Below are positions 9,616 to 19,701 of a stretch of DNA of 64,000 bases, piece by piece. Under the pieces are notes generated by a model. That model was not told the origin of the DNA. It worked only from the letters and a program-made list of their open reading frames with translations, and ran no database searches. A program made the position numbers and the translations under genes. Each line of letters opens with the position of its first letter. Position 1 is the stretch's first letter. Location of the stretch: the NCBI RefSeq assembly GCF_002157875.1, contig NZ_CP021376.1:1895001-1959000 (forward strand). Reading direction: 5' to 3'. The DNA comes from Oceanisphaera avium. Its GTDB lineage: Bacteria > Pseudomonadota > Gammaproteobacteria > Enterobacterales > Aeromonadaceae.

Positions 9616-9648
9616 GGTTATGCTTTAGATCTCCTTATTAACAGTGAG

Positions 9649-11037
9649 CTAGCGCTGAAAACCACACAACAAACGGTATTCTTCTAACACATAGGTATCG
9701 GTCATGCCACTAACAAAGTCTAACAACAAGCGTACTCGAAAATACCACTCGCGCTCACTGGCTTGTTCAAACCAAGGGGCCTGCTGGCTATCTCTTTTAT
9801 AGGCAGCAAGATGGCGCGGTGGCAAGCGGTGATATAAACGGCGCAATAATAAGCCTTGAGCATCTTGGCGACGTTCAAGGCTAGTAAACTCCTCGCCCGA
9901 CAGTGCTAATAAGGGAGCAAATACCTCTAATATACCTTTTAAAGCAGCAAAACCGGCCAGCTCTAGCGCTTCTACCTCTCGGTGTTTAAAGACACTCTGG
10001 TGAGCAAAATCTTTTAGCCACTGTAAAGCCTGTGCGGCGGGCTGTTCCACTACCAGCAAAGGTTGGCCATGACTGCCATCTAAAATGGCACTGTGATGCA
10101 ATAAGTACTGCTCACTCACTAATAGTAATAAGTCATCATTCAGTTGTTGGCGAAAGCGACTAAAAAAGCCTGCTTGTTGTGCGTTGGCTTGGCGAAAGTT
10201 GTGTTGTAAATAATCATTTCCCTCGCGCAATATCGCTTGCTCTAACTCCACTAGCGTTAGCACACCGCGATCGACGGCATCTTCTAAGTCGGCCACGCCA
10301 TAGGCCATGTCATCCGCCGCTTCCATTAAAAAAGTCAGCGGATAGCGCCCGTGAGTTGTGCTTGGGAAATGCTGCCTAATTTGTTGCACTAAGGGGCGCT
10401 CACTAAAGTAATGCCCCGGTTTTTGGCGCCACGCCCCCTTATTTTTGCTCACACTGGGTGCCTGGTAGGCGCCGCGCACGTATTTTTGCAACGCCGCTAG
10501 CTGGCTTAAGGTCAGGTTTAAGTCTTGGAGGCTATGCAATAAGCGCAAGCTTTGCGCATTGCCTTCAAACTGTTGCAGATCCGCTAGCAACATGGGCCAT
10601 TGCCGTGAGCCTTTGCCCACGGCTTTTTTAAAAAGCGCCGGCAAGTGGCTACGCAACCAGTCAATTAGCACCACTTCACCAAAGTGGCCAAAGGGAGGGT
10701 TGCCCACATCGTGTAGCAGACAGGCCATTTCCACTAAGCTCACAAAGGCTTGTTTATCGGCCCCGTCTTCTTGGGCGCTAGGCGAAAGCTTAGCTAACAC
10801 TAATAAGGCGAGTTGGCGGCCGGTTTCTTTTACTTCCAGTGAGTGAGTTAAGCGACTGCGCACTGAGGCTTTCACATCTAAGGGAAAGACTTGGGTCTTT
10901 TGTTGTAAGCGACGTACCGGCGAGCATTGCACTATGCGCCCTCGATCAGCTTCAATAGCGCTCAGCGCAGAGCTTAGTGCTTGATCATTGGCGCTATCTT
11001 GACGGGTACTGGTAATAAAAGGCTGATAGTTTTTCAT
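9649..11037 (-). CDS. dgt: dGTP triphosphohydrolase (Dgt family)
   Basis: HD-domain phosphohydrolase of 462 residues that cleaves dGTP to deoxyguanosine and triphosphate. Visible motifs are the substrate-side start RGRIVQCSPVRRLQQKTQVF, RSRLTHSLEV (first HD histidine), HDVGNPPFGHFGE (HD pair) and MEAADDMAYGVADLEDAVD (last metal aspartate). E. coli Dgt is 505 residues, so this is slightly short but complete. Its ATG overlaps the arcB stop as ATGA, an unusual coupling. Subgroup substrate preference (dGTP or other dNTP) cannot be judged here. Confidence 0.93.
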   Translation of the reverse strand: MKNYQPFITSTRQDSANDQALSSALSAIEADRGRIVQCSPVRRLQQKTQVFPLDVKASVRSRLTHSLEVKETGRQLALLVLAKLSPSAQEDGADKQAFVSLVEMACLLHDVGNPPFGHFGEVVLIDWLRSHLPALFKKAVGKGSRQWPMLLADLQQFEGNAQSLRLLHSLQDLNLTLSQLAALQKYVRGAYQAPSVSKNKGAWRQKPGHYFSERPLVQQIRQHFPSTTHGRYPLTFLMEAADDMAYGVADLEDAVDRGVLTLVELEQAILREGNDYLQHNFRQANAQQAGFFSRFRQQLNDDLLLLVSEQYLLHHSAILDGSHGQPLLVVEQPAAQALQWLKDFAHQSVFKHREVEALELAGFAALKGILEVFAPLLALSGEEFTSLERRQDAQGLLLRRLYHRLPPRHLAAYKRDSQQAPWFEQASEREWYFRVRLLLDFVSGMTDTYVLEEYRLLCGFQR

Positions 11038-13430
11038 AAGCGTTGCTCAAGCCAATGGCGTAGTGTCGCTAAGTCACTCGGCAAGTGATGGTTTAGCTCT
11101 GCAGTCCAGTTAGGCATAGTTTGCCACCAGTTTTCTTGCTCAGGCGTTTGGATCAGCTGAGCGAGTTGCTGAATACGTTTTAGCCCCACCGAGCCCGCCG
11201 CTCCTTTTATTTTATGAGCTTCTTCTACTATTTCGGTTTGCTGTTTCGCGCTCACAAAATCGTTAAGTTTTTGTAAATAATCACTCGCCATGGTGTCGAG
11301 CATATCCACACTAGAGAGCAAAATGCGCGCGCCTACCGTATCCACATAATCATTTAAAAAAACACAATCTAGCACCTTATCTTGCTCACTTGGCTCGAGG
11401 CGCTCGTTAATAAAAGCGTGCGCTAGCGCGGGCTGTGTTTGGTCAGGTGCAGGCATGTTGGCCAATAGTCGCTCTCGGCTACTGACTCTGGGTTTATGGG
11501 CAAAAAAGCGCGCCAGCACCCCTTTAATGGCTTTAGATGACAACGGCTTACTAATGGCATCGTCCATACCTTTAGCCAAATATTCTTGCTTATCACTAAT
11601 GACATTGGCCGTTAGCGCCACTAACGGCGGTAAACTGTGCCCTTGGCTAAGTGCTTGCTCGCGCAAGCGCTTAGCAATATCAAAGCCGGTCATATCTGGC
11701 AGCTGAATATCTAAAAATACTAAGTCAAAGTCTTGTTTGCTTAAGTGCTCAAAAGTTTGTTTACCATCACGAGCGACTGTGACTTGGTGGCCAAGCTTTT
11801 CTAATAAAGCACACGCCACGGTCACGTTGAGCTCGACATCTTCAACTAATAACACCGATAAGCAGGGCAGATCAGCCACCACAGGATCGTCTATCGGTGC
11901 CGTAGTTCTTGGCACTGTAATGGTAATGCTAAAGCAGGAGCCTTCATTAGGTTCGCTATCTAGTTCAATAGTGCCGCGCATCGCCTCAACCAGCTGCTTA
12001 GAGACGGCTAGGCCAATGCCAGTGCCGGTGGCGTATTTATCTCCCTCCACCTGAAAGTACAACGCAAAAATTTGCTGTTGTAGACTAAGCGGAATACCAA
12101 TACCGGTATCCTCAATATCAAAGCGCAAGGTGATCTCACCCACCATCAGCTCATCGGCCATACAGCGAATGGTAACCCCTCCTTCATCGGTAAACTTCAC
12201 CGCATTGCCTACCAAGTTCCACAGCACTTGGCGCAACCGAGTACCATCGGCCATGATCCAGTCGGGAATGTCACCGTCACGATCAAAATGTAAATACAGC
12301 CCTTTTTGTTCGGCTTGTAAGCGCGCTAAGCTTTCTAAGTCATCTAAAAAGCCTGGAAAATCCATTGGCTCCGGTGCCAGCTCAAGGCGGCTACGATCAA
12401 TTTTATCGAGATCGATAATGTCGTTAAAAATATTACCCAAAGTCACAGCACTAAAGTGAATGGTTTTCATGTGCTGGCGCTGCTCTTTTGCTAGTTTTGT
12501 GGCGAGCAAAATACGGCTTAACCCTACAATGCCATTGAGTGGCGTGCGCAATTCATGGCTAATGGTCGAGATAAAAGTGGTTTTATCTCGACTGGCTTTC
12601 TCTAACTCTTCTTGGTAGCGCTTGCGCTCTGTAATATCTCGGCCAAAGCCCAATAAGCCTAGGCGTTTACCATTGCGATCAAAAAAGGGCACTTTGCGAA
12701 GCTCAAAACAGGCGCGGCGCAGATCAGGGTATTGCAGCCATTGCTCATAAGTTTGGCTTTCGTTGCGGGCAAAGACTTCTTTATCAGTCTCTACCACTTT
12801 TTCCGCCACATCGGCCGGGTACACATCATAGGGCGTTAAGCCAATCAGCTCTTTTTCTTGCTTACCTAATAAATTTTCCATGGCGCGATTACAGCCAGAA
12901 AACTCTTCTCGTTCGTTGCGGTAATAAACAAGATCCGGCGAGGTATCAATAAAAGAGCGCAACAAAGCAAGACGCTCTTGAGACTCCATTTGCGCTTTTT
13001 CTCGTTGGTAGACTTCCGCCTCTAAGTCTTCAATGGCTTGGTCGCGGCCAGTTTCTGCTTTATGAGTTTCTTCTATTTGCTTATTTAGCAGTTCTATTTT
13101 TTCTTGTAATTCATTATTAAGCTCAAGATCGCGCTCACGCATTTGTTGTAAGCGCTGCACCAAACGGCTAAGGCGCTGGCGCGAGTCTTCTAATTGATCA
13201 ACCACCACCGATAAGAAATACACCGCCCACGGCGTGACTAATAAGCCAAAGAATACCGAGCGTACTAAATCCACTGACTCAACATTGCCGCGTAAAAATA
13301 ACGTGACTCCCACTTGGATAAAAATGGCCAATAAAATGATACACGCAGCCAGCACTATGCTAAATCGCACTATGCCAAGCTTAGTCATTAGGTCTACGTA
13401 ATATTGGGCCCAAGTTTTTATGGGTTTCAT
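11034..13430 (-). CDS. arcB: Anaerobic hybrid sensor kinase ArcB
   Basis: Membrane sensor of quinone redox state that phosphorylates ArcA. From the ATG at 13430 it has 798 residues. Order: two transmembrane helices (about 22-46 and 57-77), coiled coil (80-150), PAS (160-270), kinase core with phospho-His292 in ISHELRTPLN, ATPase domain (NLVGNAVKF, DTGIGIP), receiver with Asp574, and Hpt with His739 in AHKIKGAAGS. Redox cysteines 180 and 241 of E. coli ArcB are at the same numbers here. An upstream in-frame start at 13490 would add 20 residues; I reject it because MKPIKTWAQYYVDLMTKLGIV matches the known ArcB start. Confidence 0.97.
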   Translation of the reverse strand: MKPIKTWAQYYVDLMTKLGIVRFSIVLAACIILLAIFIQVGVTLFLRGNVESVDLVRSVFFGLLVTPWAVYFLSVVVDQLEDSRQRLSRLVQRLQQMRERDLELNNELQEKIELLNKQIEETHKAETGRDQAIEDLEAEVYQREKAQMESQERLALLRSFIDTSPDLVYYRNEREEFSGCNRAMENLLGKQEKELIGLTPYDVYPADVAEKVVETDKEVFARNESQTYEQWLQYPDLRRACFELRKVPFFDRNGKRLGLLGFGRDITERKRYQEELEKASRDKTTFISTISHELRTPLNGIVGLSRILLATKLAKEQRQHMKTIHFSAVTLGNIFNDIIDLDKIDRSRLELAPEPMDFPGFLDDLESLARLQAEQKGLYLHFDRDGDIPDWIMADGTRLRQVLWNLVGNAVKFTDEGGVTIRCMADELMVGEITLRFDIEDTGIGIPLSLQQQIFALYFQVEGDKYATGTGIGLAVSKQLVEAMRGTIELDSEPNEGSCFSITITVPRTTAPIDDPVVADLPCLSVLLVEDVELNVTVACALLEKLGHQVTVARDGKQTFEHLSKQDFDLVFLDIQLPDMTGFDIAKRLREQALSQGHSLPPLVALTANVISDKQEYLAKGMDDAISKPLSSKAIKGVLARFFAHKPRVSSRERLLANMPAPDQTQPALAHAFINERLEPSEQDKVLDCVFLNDYVDTVGARILLSSVDMLDTMASDYLQKLNDFVSAKQQTEIVEEAHKIKGAAGSVGLKRIQQLAQLIQTPEQENWWQTMPNWTAELNHHLPSDLATLRHWLEQRL

Positions 13431-13614
13431 GACGTTTTTCCATCCGTGAGAGATAAAAGTAGGATACCGACTTAGCGCGGTGAAAACCAAGCTTTAGACA
13501 AGCACTGGCCGCGGTTCACTGCCGACCTTGTTAGGTGAAGCTATTTTCTATGATCGGCCTTTCGCTATGATGATGATAAACTGGCCTATATTTTTTATGA
13601 CTAGAGCATCTATT

Positions 13615-14313
13615 ATGACAATTGGCATTATCGGCGCCATGGAACAAGAAGTCGCCACTTTACGCGCAAACTTAACAGACGCCCACACCATCACAGTGGC
13701 CGGCTGTGAGTTTTATCAAGGCACCCTTAATGGTCAAGCAGTGGTGCTCACCCGCTCTGGTATTGGCAAAGTGGCGGCCAGCATGGCCACTACTATTTTA
13801 TTAGAGCGCTTCTCTCCCACCGCCGTTATTAATACTGGCTCCGCTGGCGGCTTTGATCCTAGCCTTACCATTGGAGATGTCATTATTTCTAGTGAAGTGC
13901 GTTTTCATGATGTCGACGTCACTGCCTTTGGCTATGAAATAGGACAAATGGCGCAGCAACCCGCAGCCTTTGTGGCAGATGAGCAATTAATCGCGCTAGC
14001 GCAAGCCTGCTTAAAAGAGCAAAATGAAATTAACTCCGCACTGGGCTTAATTTGTACCGGTGATCAGTTTATGCATCGAGAAGATCAATTACGCCACGCC
14101 ACTACTCAATTCCCGTTAATGAAAGCCTGTGACATGGAAGCCGCTGCCATTGCCCAAGTGTGCCATCAATTTGCAGTCCCCTTTGTCGTGGTACGTGCAC
14201 TTTCCGACATAGCCGGTAAAGAACAAGCGCAATCTTTTGAAGCTTTCTTAGAAGTGGCCGCCCATCACTCCTCACTAATGGTGCAAGCCATGCTTGCCCG
14301 TTTAGCGCACTAA
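13615..14313 (+). CDS. mtnN: 5'-methylthioadenosine/S-adenosylhomocysteine nucleosidase
   Basis: Splits adenine from methylthioadenosine and S-adenosylhomocysteine, feeding methionine and quorum-signal metabolism. It has 232 residues from the ATG at 13615 ([13 protein letters not shown]), the same length as E. coli MtnN. Catalytic Glu12, the Glu in CDMEAAAI and the Asp in [10 protein letters not shown] are present. The open frame extends upstream to 13528, but that extension is not family-like. It is followed after 2 bases by the cbiB-like gene and then btuF, a B12/SAM-salvage grouping. Confidence 0.97.
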   Translation: MTIGIIGAMEQEVATLRANLTDAHTITVAGCEFYQGTLNGQAVVLTRSGIGKVAASMATTILLERFSPTAVINTGSAGGFDPSLTIGDVIISSEVRFHDVDVTAFGYEIGQMAQQPAAFVADEQLIALAQACLKEQNEINSALGLICTGDQFMHREDQLRHATTQFPLMKACDMEAAAIAQVCHQFAVPFVVVRALSDIAGKEQAQSFEAFLEVAAHHSSLMVQAMLARLAH

Positions 14314-14315
14314 CC

Positions 14316-15260
14316 ATGCTACATCTAGCGCTGCTAGAGCAGCCGGTGGCCTTACTCACCTTAGCTATTTTACTTAGTCTTGCTTTGCCCGCCACTCGGC
14401 TACAAGCACTCTTAGTAGAAGGGTTGCAGCGCTTAGGTCGCAGACTAAACGGCACTCGCTACCAGCCTCGTTATCTAAAGTTTGCCGGCAGCGCCGCTAT
14501 GTTGTGTTTATTGCTGCCCTTATTAGCCACTTATTGGGCATTGGCGGTCTTGGCACCTTGGCCGCATTTGCTTGAGCCTTTGCTATTGTGGTGTTGCCTA
14601 GACTTAGGGCGCCTTAGTCGCATTGTGCCCAGTGTGCTTGGTTACAGCCAGAGTAATAAACCGCTTGCCCGCCTAAGTTTGGCGCCAATTTGCTTACGTA
14701 ATACCGACCCTCTCTCACCCTTGGGCTTATATAAAGCGCTAGCCGAGGTGAGCTTATTACGCTTAGCAACTGACTTTGCGCTACTGGTTTGCTATTTAGC
14801 CGGGGGGATTTATCTGGCCTTATTTTTTGGTTTGCTGCGTTATCTGGTACAAGCTTGGCCTTATAAATTAGTTCAGTGGCGCGCCTTTGGTATGCTGCCC
14901 TCTTATGCTTATCGACTGTTAGCTTGGTTACCCTTTCAACTATTAACGCTCAGTCTGTTTTTATATCCTGGCTCCTTGCGCGCGATGAAAGCTTGGCCTC
15001 AGGGTAAACTATGGGGCTATAGCGCAAGTGGGCGCTTATTAGCTGTTGCGGCTGGCGGAGTCAATGTTGGACTAGGCGGCCCCCGTCGCTATACAGAGGC
15101 CACCGATTACTATCCCAAGCTAGGTACTGCGCAATATATTAATGAAGTAGCCACGCGCGCCTTATTATGGCGTGTGGTTATTATTTTTATATTTTGGCTC
15201 TCGCTGGCGTGGGCTTATCTGCTTATTCCTTTAGTTCAAGACTCGCAATTATGGCCTTAA
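14316..15260 (+). CDS. CobD/CbiB-family membrane protein
   Basis: Integral membrane protein of 314 residues with about five or six hydrophobic segments. It resembles the CobD/CbiB family, which attaches aminopropanol to cobyric acid in B12 assembly. Family-like features are the GRLSRIVPSVLG region, the amphipathic LLAWLPFQLLTL segment and the glycine-rich GGVNVGLGGPRRY near the C-terminus. It sits between mtnN (2 bases upstream) and btuF (10-base overlap), which fits B12 salvage. No other cobalamin genes are in the window, and the sequence is divergent, so enzymatic activity is uncertain. Confidence 0.75.
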   Translation: MLHLALLEQPVALLTLAILLSLALPATRLQALLVEGLQRLGRRLNGTRYQPRYLKFAGSAAMLCLLLPLLATYWALAVLAPWPHLLEPLLLWCCLDLGRLSRIVPSVLGYSQSNKPLARLSLAPICLRNTDPLSPLGLYKALAEVSLLRLATDFALLVCYLAGGIYLALFFGLLRYLVQAWPYKLVQWRAFGMLPSYAYRLLAWLPFQLLTLSLFLYPGSLRAMKAWPQGKLWGYSASGRLLAVAAGGVNVGLGGPRRYTEATDYYPKLGTAQYINEVATRALLWRVVIIFIFWLSLAWAYLLIPLVQDSQLWP

Positions 15261-16141
15261 AGGGTTCTGCACCCCGCGCTGTTAAAGTGGCGTTATTATT
15301 GTATATGGCAGTGAGCGCGCCCGCGCTCGCTGATACTTCGTTTTCGGGCCTAAAAAATGGCCAGCATTTAAAAGATAAACCTGCTCAGCGAATTATTACT
15401 ATTGTGCCTCATGCTACCGAGTTGCTGTTTGCTATTGGTGCGGGCAGCCAAGTTATCGCCACCGATGAAGCCAGCGACTATCCCGCTGGCGCTAAGACAC
15501 TGCCTAAAGTAGCTAACTACCGCTCCCTGAATACTGAGCGTATTTTAGCGCTGCAACCCGACTTAATTGTGGCTTGGGGCGCCGCTCAGCAGCAAGCGGT
15601 ACAACCGCTAGTGCAATTAGGCATTGCGGTATTTTTATCAGAGCCCGCCACCTTTAAAGACTTAAGTACCGAGCTTAAAAAGCTAGGTGAGCTAACCGGC
15701 CATAGCACACAAGCCGCCAAGGTAATTAATGATTATGAACATGCCTTGGCACAATTAAGCGCAACCTTTGAGCAGCGCCGCCCCGTGCGAGTTTTTTACC
15801 AAGTAGCAGAAGTGCCGCTCATGTCGGCTAATAATAGCACTTGGATGGGACAAGCGGTGCGTATGTGTGGTGGGGAAAATATTATGGCGCAAAGCCTTGC
15901 GCCCTATCCGCAGGTGAATGTAGAGCAAGTGATTGCACAAAATCCTGAAGCGATAGTGGGCGCCAGTGCGGCTGAGCTTAAGCATTGGCAGCAATGGCCG
16001 ATGCTCAGTGCGGTACAAAACCAGCATTTGCTGAGCATAGATGCTAATTTATTGCATCGTTTTGGGCCGCGGATAACTCAAGGTATCACTCAGCTTTGCC
16101 AACAATTAGAGGCCGTGCGCAGCGCTTCTTCCATTGATTGA
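15251..16141 (+). CDS. btuF: Periplasmic vitamin B12-binding protein BtuF
   Basis: Binding protein for the BtuCD cobalamin importer, 296 residues from the ATG at 15251. It has a Sec signal peptide ending PALA-DTS, then the helical-backbone fold RIITIVPHATELLFAIGAG, LPKVANYRSLNTERILALQPDLI, and a C-terminal lobe with ANNSTWMGQAVRMCGGENI. The long upstream open frame from 15167 lies inside the previous gene and is not used. btuC and btuD are not in the window. Confidence 0.92.
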   Translation: MALKGSAPRAVKVALLLYMAVSAPALADTSFSGLKNGQHLKDKPAQRIITIVPHATELLFAIGAGSQVIATDEASDYPAGAKTLPKVANYRSLNTERILALQPDLIVAWGAAQQQAVQPLVQLGIAVFLSEPATFKDLSTELKKLGELTGHSTQAAKVINDYEHALAQLSATFEQRRPVRVFYQVAEVPLMSANNSTWMGQAVRMCGGENIMAQSLAPYPQVNVEQVIAQNPEAIVGASAAELKHWQQWPMLSAVQNQHLLSIDANLLHRFGPRITQGITQLCQQLEAVRSASSID

Positions 16142-16204
16142 GTTCATCTAAGTGCCTCTATACAATAGCGCTCTTTTTTTAGCTTTTTAATAAGGTAGTC
16201 ACGA

Positions 16205-16833
16205 ATGCAGCCCTTGGTTGAGTCGGTGTTTTACTGGAGTGATCTGTTTGGCACGGCTGTATTCGCCTTTTCTGGCGTACTGGTGGCGGGACGTTTGCGC
16301 ATGGATGGCTTTGGCGTCATCGTGCTGGCCGCCGTTACCGCTATTGGCGGCGGCACCATTCGCGACCTCATTATCCGCGCCGATCAGGTATTTTGGACGG
16401 CAGATACGCTGTATTTATGGGTAATTTTGGTAACTGCCTTATTAGGGCAATACATAGCAACCTTACCAAGGCGCTTACCTTGGTATATTTTACCTCTCGC
16501 CGACGCCTTTGGCTTAGCCACCTTTACTATTATCGGTACCGATAAAGCCCTCACTTATGGTACTTCGGGCATGGTAGCGGTAGTGATGGGCGTGATCACA
16601 GGAGTAGCAGGGGCATGATCCGTGATGTGTTAGCTCGCGAAGTACCCATGGTGTTACAGCGCGAAATTTATGCTACTGCCTGTATCTTAGGCGGCGTGCT
16701 TTATACCGGCTCTTTAGCGCTGGGCGTAGCGCCGTTATTGGCTACTCTCTTCGGCATGGCAGGTACCTTTATCTTAAGAGTGGCGGCGATTCGTTGGCAT
16801 TTATCACTACCGGCGTTTTCACTTAATCGGTGA
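16205..16833 (+). pseudogene. yadS: TRIC-family cation channel YadS (UPF0126), split by a frameshift
   Basis: Membrane protein related to trimeric intracellular cation channels, made of two UPF0126 repeats. The first repeat carries GGGTIRDLI. The second should carry [17 protein letters not shown], but the frame breaks in a run of four G (16610-16613), giving a stop at 16616-16618 after 137 residues. The rest (72 residues, ending [10 protein letters not shown]) is open in the -1 frame and begins at an ATG overlapping that stop. One more G restores a 209-residue protein, close to E. coli YadS (207). Position after btuF matches E. coli synteny. Sequencing error, true mutation or two coupled polypeptides are all possible. 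Confidence 0.85.
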
Positions 16834-16897
16834 GGCATGAGGCGAAGTTTTAAACACACTATTAGAATGTGCAGCAAGGTTTGTGGCGCAAAGTAAC

Positions 16898-16924
16898 AAG
16901 GCCTCCAATGGGGAGGCCTTTTTT
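16898..16924 (+). terminator. Terminator after btuF-yadS
   Basis: AAGGCCTCC and GGAGGCCTT pair over 9 bp with loop AATGG, followed by a run of T on the plus strand. It lies between yadS and the convergent tyrS end. Confidence 0.85.
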
Positions 16925-16990
16925 GTGCTTGGGCGTAAAATACTAACACCTCAGTCTACAAATTCGGTGTATGACTCCTCACCATTTCCC

Positions 16991-18187
16991 TCACCCTAAA
17001 GTCACCTTAGCGAACTTACGCTTACCCACTTGATACACGGCGCTCCCTGCCTTCACTACTAACTTAGTATCCTCTAACTTATCGCCATCTATCTTAACCG
17101 CACCTTGTTTGATCATGCGCAGCGCCTCAGAAGTGGAAGCCACTAGGCCTGCTTCTTTCAAGAGATTCGCGATGGCCATGCCGCCTGCTTTAGCATTTAA
17201 GCTTAGCTCTGGTACTTCATCAGGAATGGCATTTTTTTGAAAACGGTTAATAAAGTCTTGATGGGCCTGCTCGGCGGCGGCGTCATCGTGGTAGCGGCTA
17301 ATTATTTCTTTAGCGAGCAAAATTTTAATATCGCGCGGGTTAGCGCCCTGCGCAACTTGTTGTTTAAGGCCGGCCAGTTCTTCTAAGCTTAAGCGAGATA
17401 ACAACTCAAAGTAGCGCCACATTAGCTCATCAGACAACGACATGATTTTGCCAAACATCTCACCCGGCGCTTCATCTACGCCAATGTAGTTGTGAGCTGA
17501 CTTAGACATTTTCTTCACGCCATCTAAGCCTTCAAGTAAGGGCATGGTAATCACCACTTGCGCCGCTTGGCCCGCTTCTTTTTGTAACTCACGGCCCATT
17601 AATAAATTAAATTTCTGATCGGTCCCGCCAAGCTCAATATCCGCCTTTAATGCGACTGAGTCATGGCCTTGCAATAAGGGATAGATAAATTCATGAATGG
17701 CAATCGACTGGCCGCTGGCATAGCGTTTTTTAAAGTCATCACGCTCTAACATCCGCGCCACCGTCAGCTGAGAGGCCAGTTTGATCATGCCACTTGCGCC
17801 TAACTCACCTAACCAAGTGGAGTTATAAACAATCTCAGTTTTATCGGCATCTAGCACCTTAAATGCTTGCTCAGCGTAGGTTTTGGCATTTTCTAACACT
17901 TGTTCGCCGGTGAGTGGCGGGCGTGTGGTGTTTTTACCACTGGGATCACCGACTTGGGCGGTAAAGTCGCCAATGAGCAATAACACATGGTGACCTAAGT
18001 CTTGAAATTGGCGCAACTTGTTAAGGATAACCGTGTGGCCTAAATGAATATCTGGTGCCGTAGGATCCATGCCCAACTTCACACGCAGTGGTCGGCCCAG
18101 TTTGAGCTTAGCAATCAGCTCATCTTCAACCAATATTTCTTCTACACCACGCTTAATTTCAGCCAGTGCCGTTTCTAGTTCGGACAT
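16991..18187 (-). CDS. tyrS: Tyrosyl-tRNA synthetase
   Basis: Charges tRNA-Tyr; 398 residues. Class I signatures are [13 protein letters not shown] (HIGH-type) near residue 42 and [13 protein letters not shown] (KMSKS) near 228, with a C-terminal S4-like RNA-binding domain ([19 protein letters not shown]). The [21 protein letters not shown] form places it in the shorter TyrS type, not the E. coli 424-residue type. It is divergent from mepM, a pairing common in Gammaproteobacteria. Confidence 0.96.
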   Translation of the reverse strand: MSELETALAEIKRGVEEILVEDELIAKLKLGRPLRVKLGMDPTAPDIHLGHTVILNKLRQFQDLGHHVLLLIGDFTAQVGDPSGKNTTRPPLTGEQVLENAKTYAEQAFKVLDADKTEIVYNSTWLGELGASGMIKLASQLTVARMLERDDFKKRYASGQSIAIHEFIYPLLQGHDSVALKADIELGGTDQKFNLLMGRELQKEAGQAAQVVITMPLLEGLDGVKKMSKSAHNYIGVDEAPGEMFGKIMSLSDELMWRYFELLSRLSLEELAGLKQQVAQGANPRDIKILLAKEIISRYHDDAAAEQAHQDFINRFQKNAIPDEVPELSLNAKAGGMAIANLLKEAGLVASTSEALRMIKQGAVKIDGDKLEDTKLVVKAGSAVYQVGKRKFAKVTLG

Positions 18188-18360
18188 GACAACTATACTC
18201 CTGTGCTGTGCACCTAAAATAGCAATTACGTAGTGCTCGCCACTCGAAATGACTATTTAGATAAATCGAACAAAATAAGGCGAGCATATTACTGGAATGG
18301 CAGATAAATTGGAAAGCCTGTAAAATCTTTACCACTTTTTCGGAAGAGCTATTACTACTC

Positions 18361-19659
18361 ATGATTAAACACTTCCAACAGTTTCCGCGACCGCATAAGG
18401 TCGCTATTTCAGTATTAAGCGTCTTGGTTGGCCTATTATCTTTAGCCCCCTCAGAGTCCGCACAAGCTGGCCGTGCTCAGCCCACCACTGTCATTTTAGA
18501 GCAAGTTGGCGAGCGCCAGCCTCTTACTTTATCCCTTGATTTAGTCGACACCGCCACTACTCAAGCCCCGGTATTAGTACAAGAGCGTACCGTCCAAGTG
18601 CGCAGTGGTGATACCCTATCGGCCATCTTTTCCCGTAATGGCTTACCTTCCACGCTCTTACATGACATTAATCAGCTTAACGGCGTGGCCAGCGAGCTCG
18701 CGAAACTCTACCCCGGTAAAATTCTCACTTTCGGTTTTGATGCAGAGCATCAATTTAAGAGTTTGCACTATCCATTAGATAACAGCCGCAGCTTACATAT
18801 CAACTACACCAGTGAGGGACTTAGCTCACACATAGAACAAGCGGAGCTTGAAAAAAGAACGGAGTTTGCTCAGGCCACTGTTAGCTCTAACTTTTGGAAT
18901 GCCGCCGCTGGCGCGGGCCTTAGCCCTAATCAAATTATGAGCTTGGCTGGCATGTTCGCTTGGGACGTGGACTTTGCTTTAGATATCCGCACTAATGACA
19001 ATTTTACCGTTTTATATGAGCAGTATTTTAAAGACGGCATTTTAGTTAGCACCGGCAATATATTGGCAGCCTCTTTTACTAATCAGGGCAAAGTATACCA
19101 AGCGATTCGCCATCAAGATGGTAACTATTACTCCCCAGAGGGGCGCTATATGCGCAAGAGCTTTTTAAGAGCCCCCGTCAACTTTTCTCATATTAGCTCT
19201 AACTTTAACCCAAGACGTTTGCATCCGGTTACCGGTCAAGTCAAACCTCACCGTGGCATCGACTATGCCGCCCGTACTGGAACGCCAGTGGTGGCCGCCG
19301 GTAATGGCGTAGTAGTAGAGTCTGGTTTTAGCCGCTTTAATGGCAACTATGTGGTGATCCGCCACGACAGCACCTACACCACTAAATATTTGCACTTACA
19401 TCAGCGCAAAGTTAATAAAGGAGAAAAAGTTAAGCAAGAACAGCAAATTGGCACGGTAGGGGCCACCGGACGGGTAACAGGGCCGCATTTACACTATGAG
19501 TTTCTAGTCAATGGCATTCATAAAGACCCTAAAAGCGTCGATCTTCCACAAGCGGCATTTTTATCGCCTGCTGAATTAGCGGTCTTTAAGCCCAAAGCCA
19601 AGCGCCTGATGGCACAGCTGTCAAAAGTGAGTGATATTATGCTGGCGCGCAATCCCTAG
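18361..19659 (+). CDS. mepM: Murein DD-endopeptidase MepM-like (M23, LysM)
   Basis: Cell-wall hydrolase of 432 residues that cleaves peptidoglycan cross-links during growth. It has an N-terminal membrane anchor or signal (VAISVLSVLVGLLSLAPS), an OapA/LysM-like segment (RTVQVRSGDTLSAIFSRNG) and a C-terminal M23 domain with zinc ligands in PHRGIDYA and GPHLHYEF plus YLHLHQ. Length and order match E. coli MepM (YebA, 440). The ATG is chosen at 18361, 173 bases from the divergent tyrS start. Confidence 0.93.
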   Translation: MIKHFQQFPRPHKVAISVLSVLVGLLSLAPSESAQAGRAQPTTVILEQVGERQPLTLSLDLVDTATTQAPVLVQERTVQVRSGDTLSAIFSRNGLPSTLLHDINQLNGVASELAKLYPGKILTFGFDAEHQFKSLHYPLDNSRSLHINYTSEGLSSHIEQAELEKRTEFAQATVSSNFWNAAAGAGLSPNQIMSLAGMFAWDVDFALDIRTNDNFTVLYEQYFKDGILVSTGNILAASFTNQGKVYQAIRHQDGNYYSPEGRYMRKSFLRAPVNFSHISSNFNPRRLHPVTGQVKPHRGIDYAARTGTPVVAAGNGVVVESGFSRFNGNYVVIRHDSTYTTKYLHLHQRKVNKGEKVKQEQQIGTVGATGRVTGPHLHYEFLVNGIHKDPKSVDLPQAAFLSPAELAVFKPKAKRLMAQLSKVSDIMLARNP

Positions 19660-19701
19660 CTACTTTTAGTATCTGCACTAAACGGGAAGCTAAAATTAAA
19701 A

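Noticed and set aside
13528..13614. 29-residue N-terminal extension of MtnN
   Set aside because: Family members start at [12 protein letters not shown]; the extension is hydrophobic filler from the intergenic region.
16615..16833. Second half of yadS as an independent gene
   Set aside because: It aligns directly to the C-terminal repeat of YadS, so one frameshifted gene is simpler; kept as an alternative in the findings.
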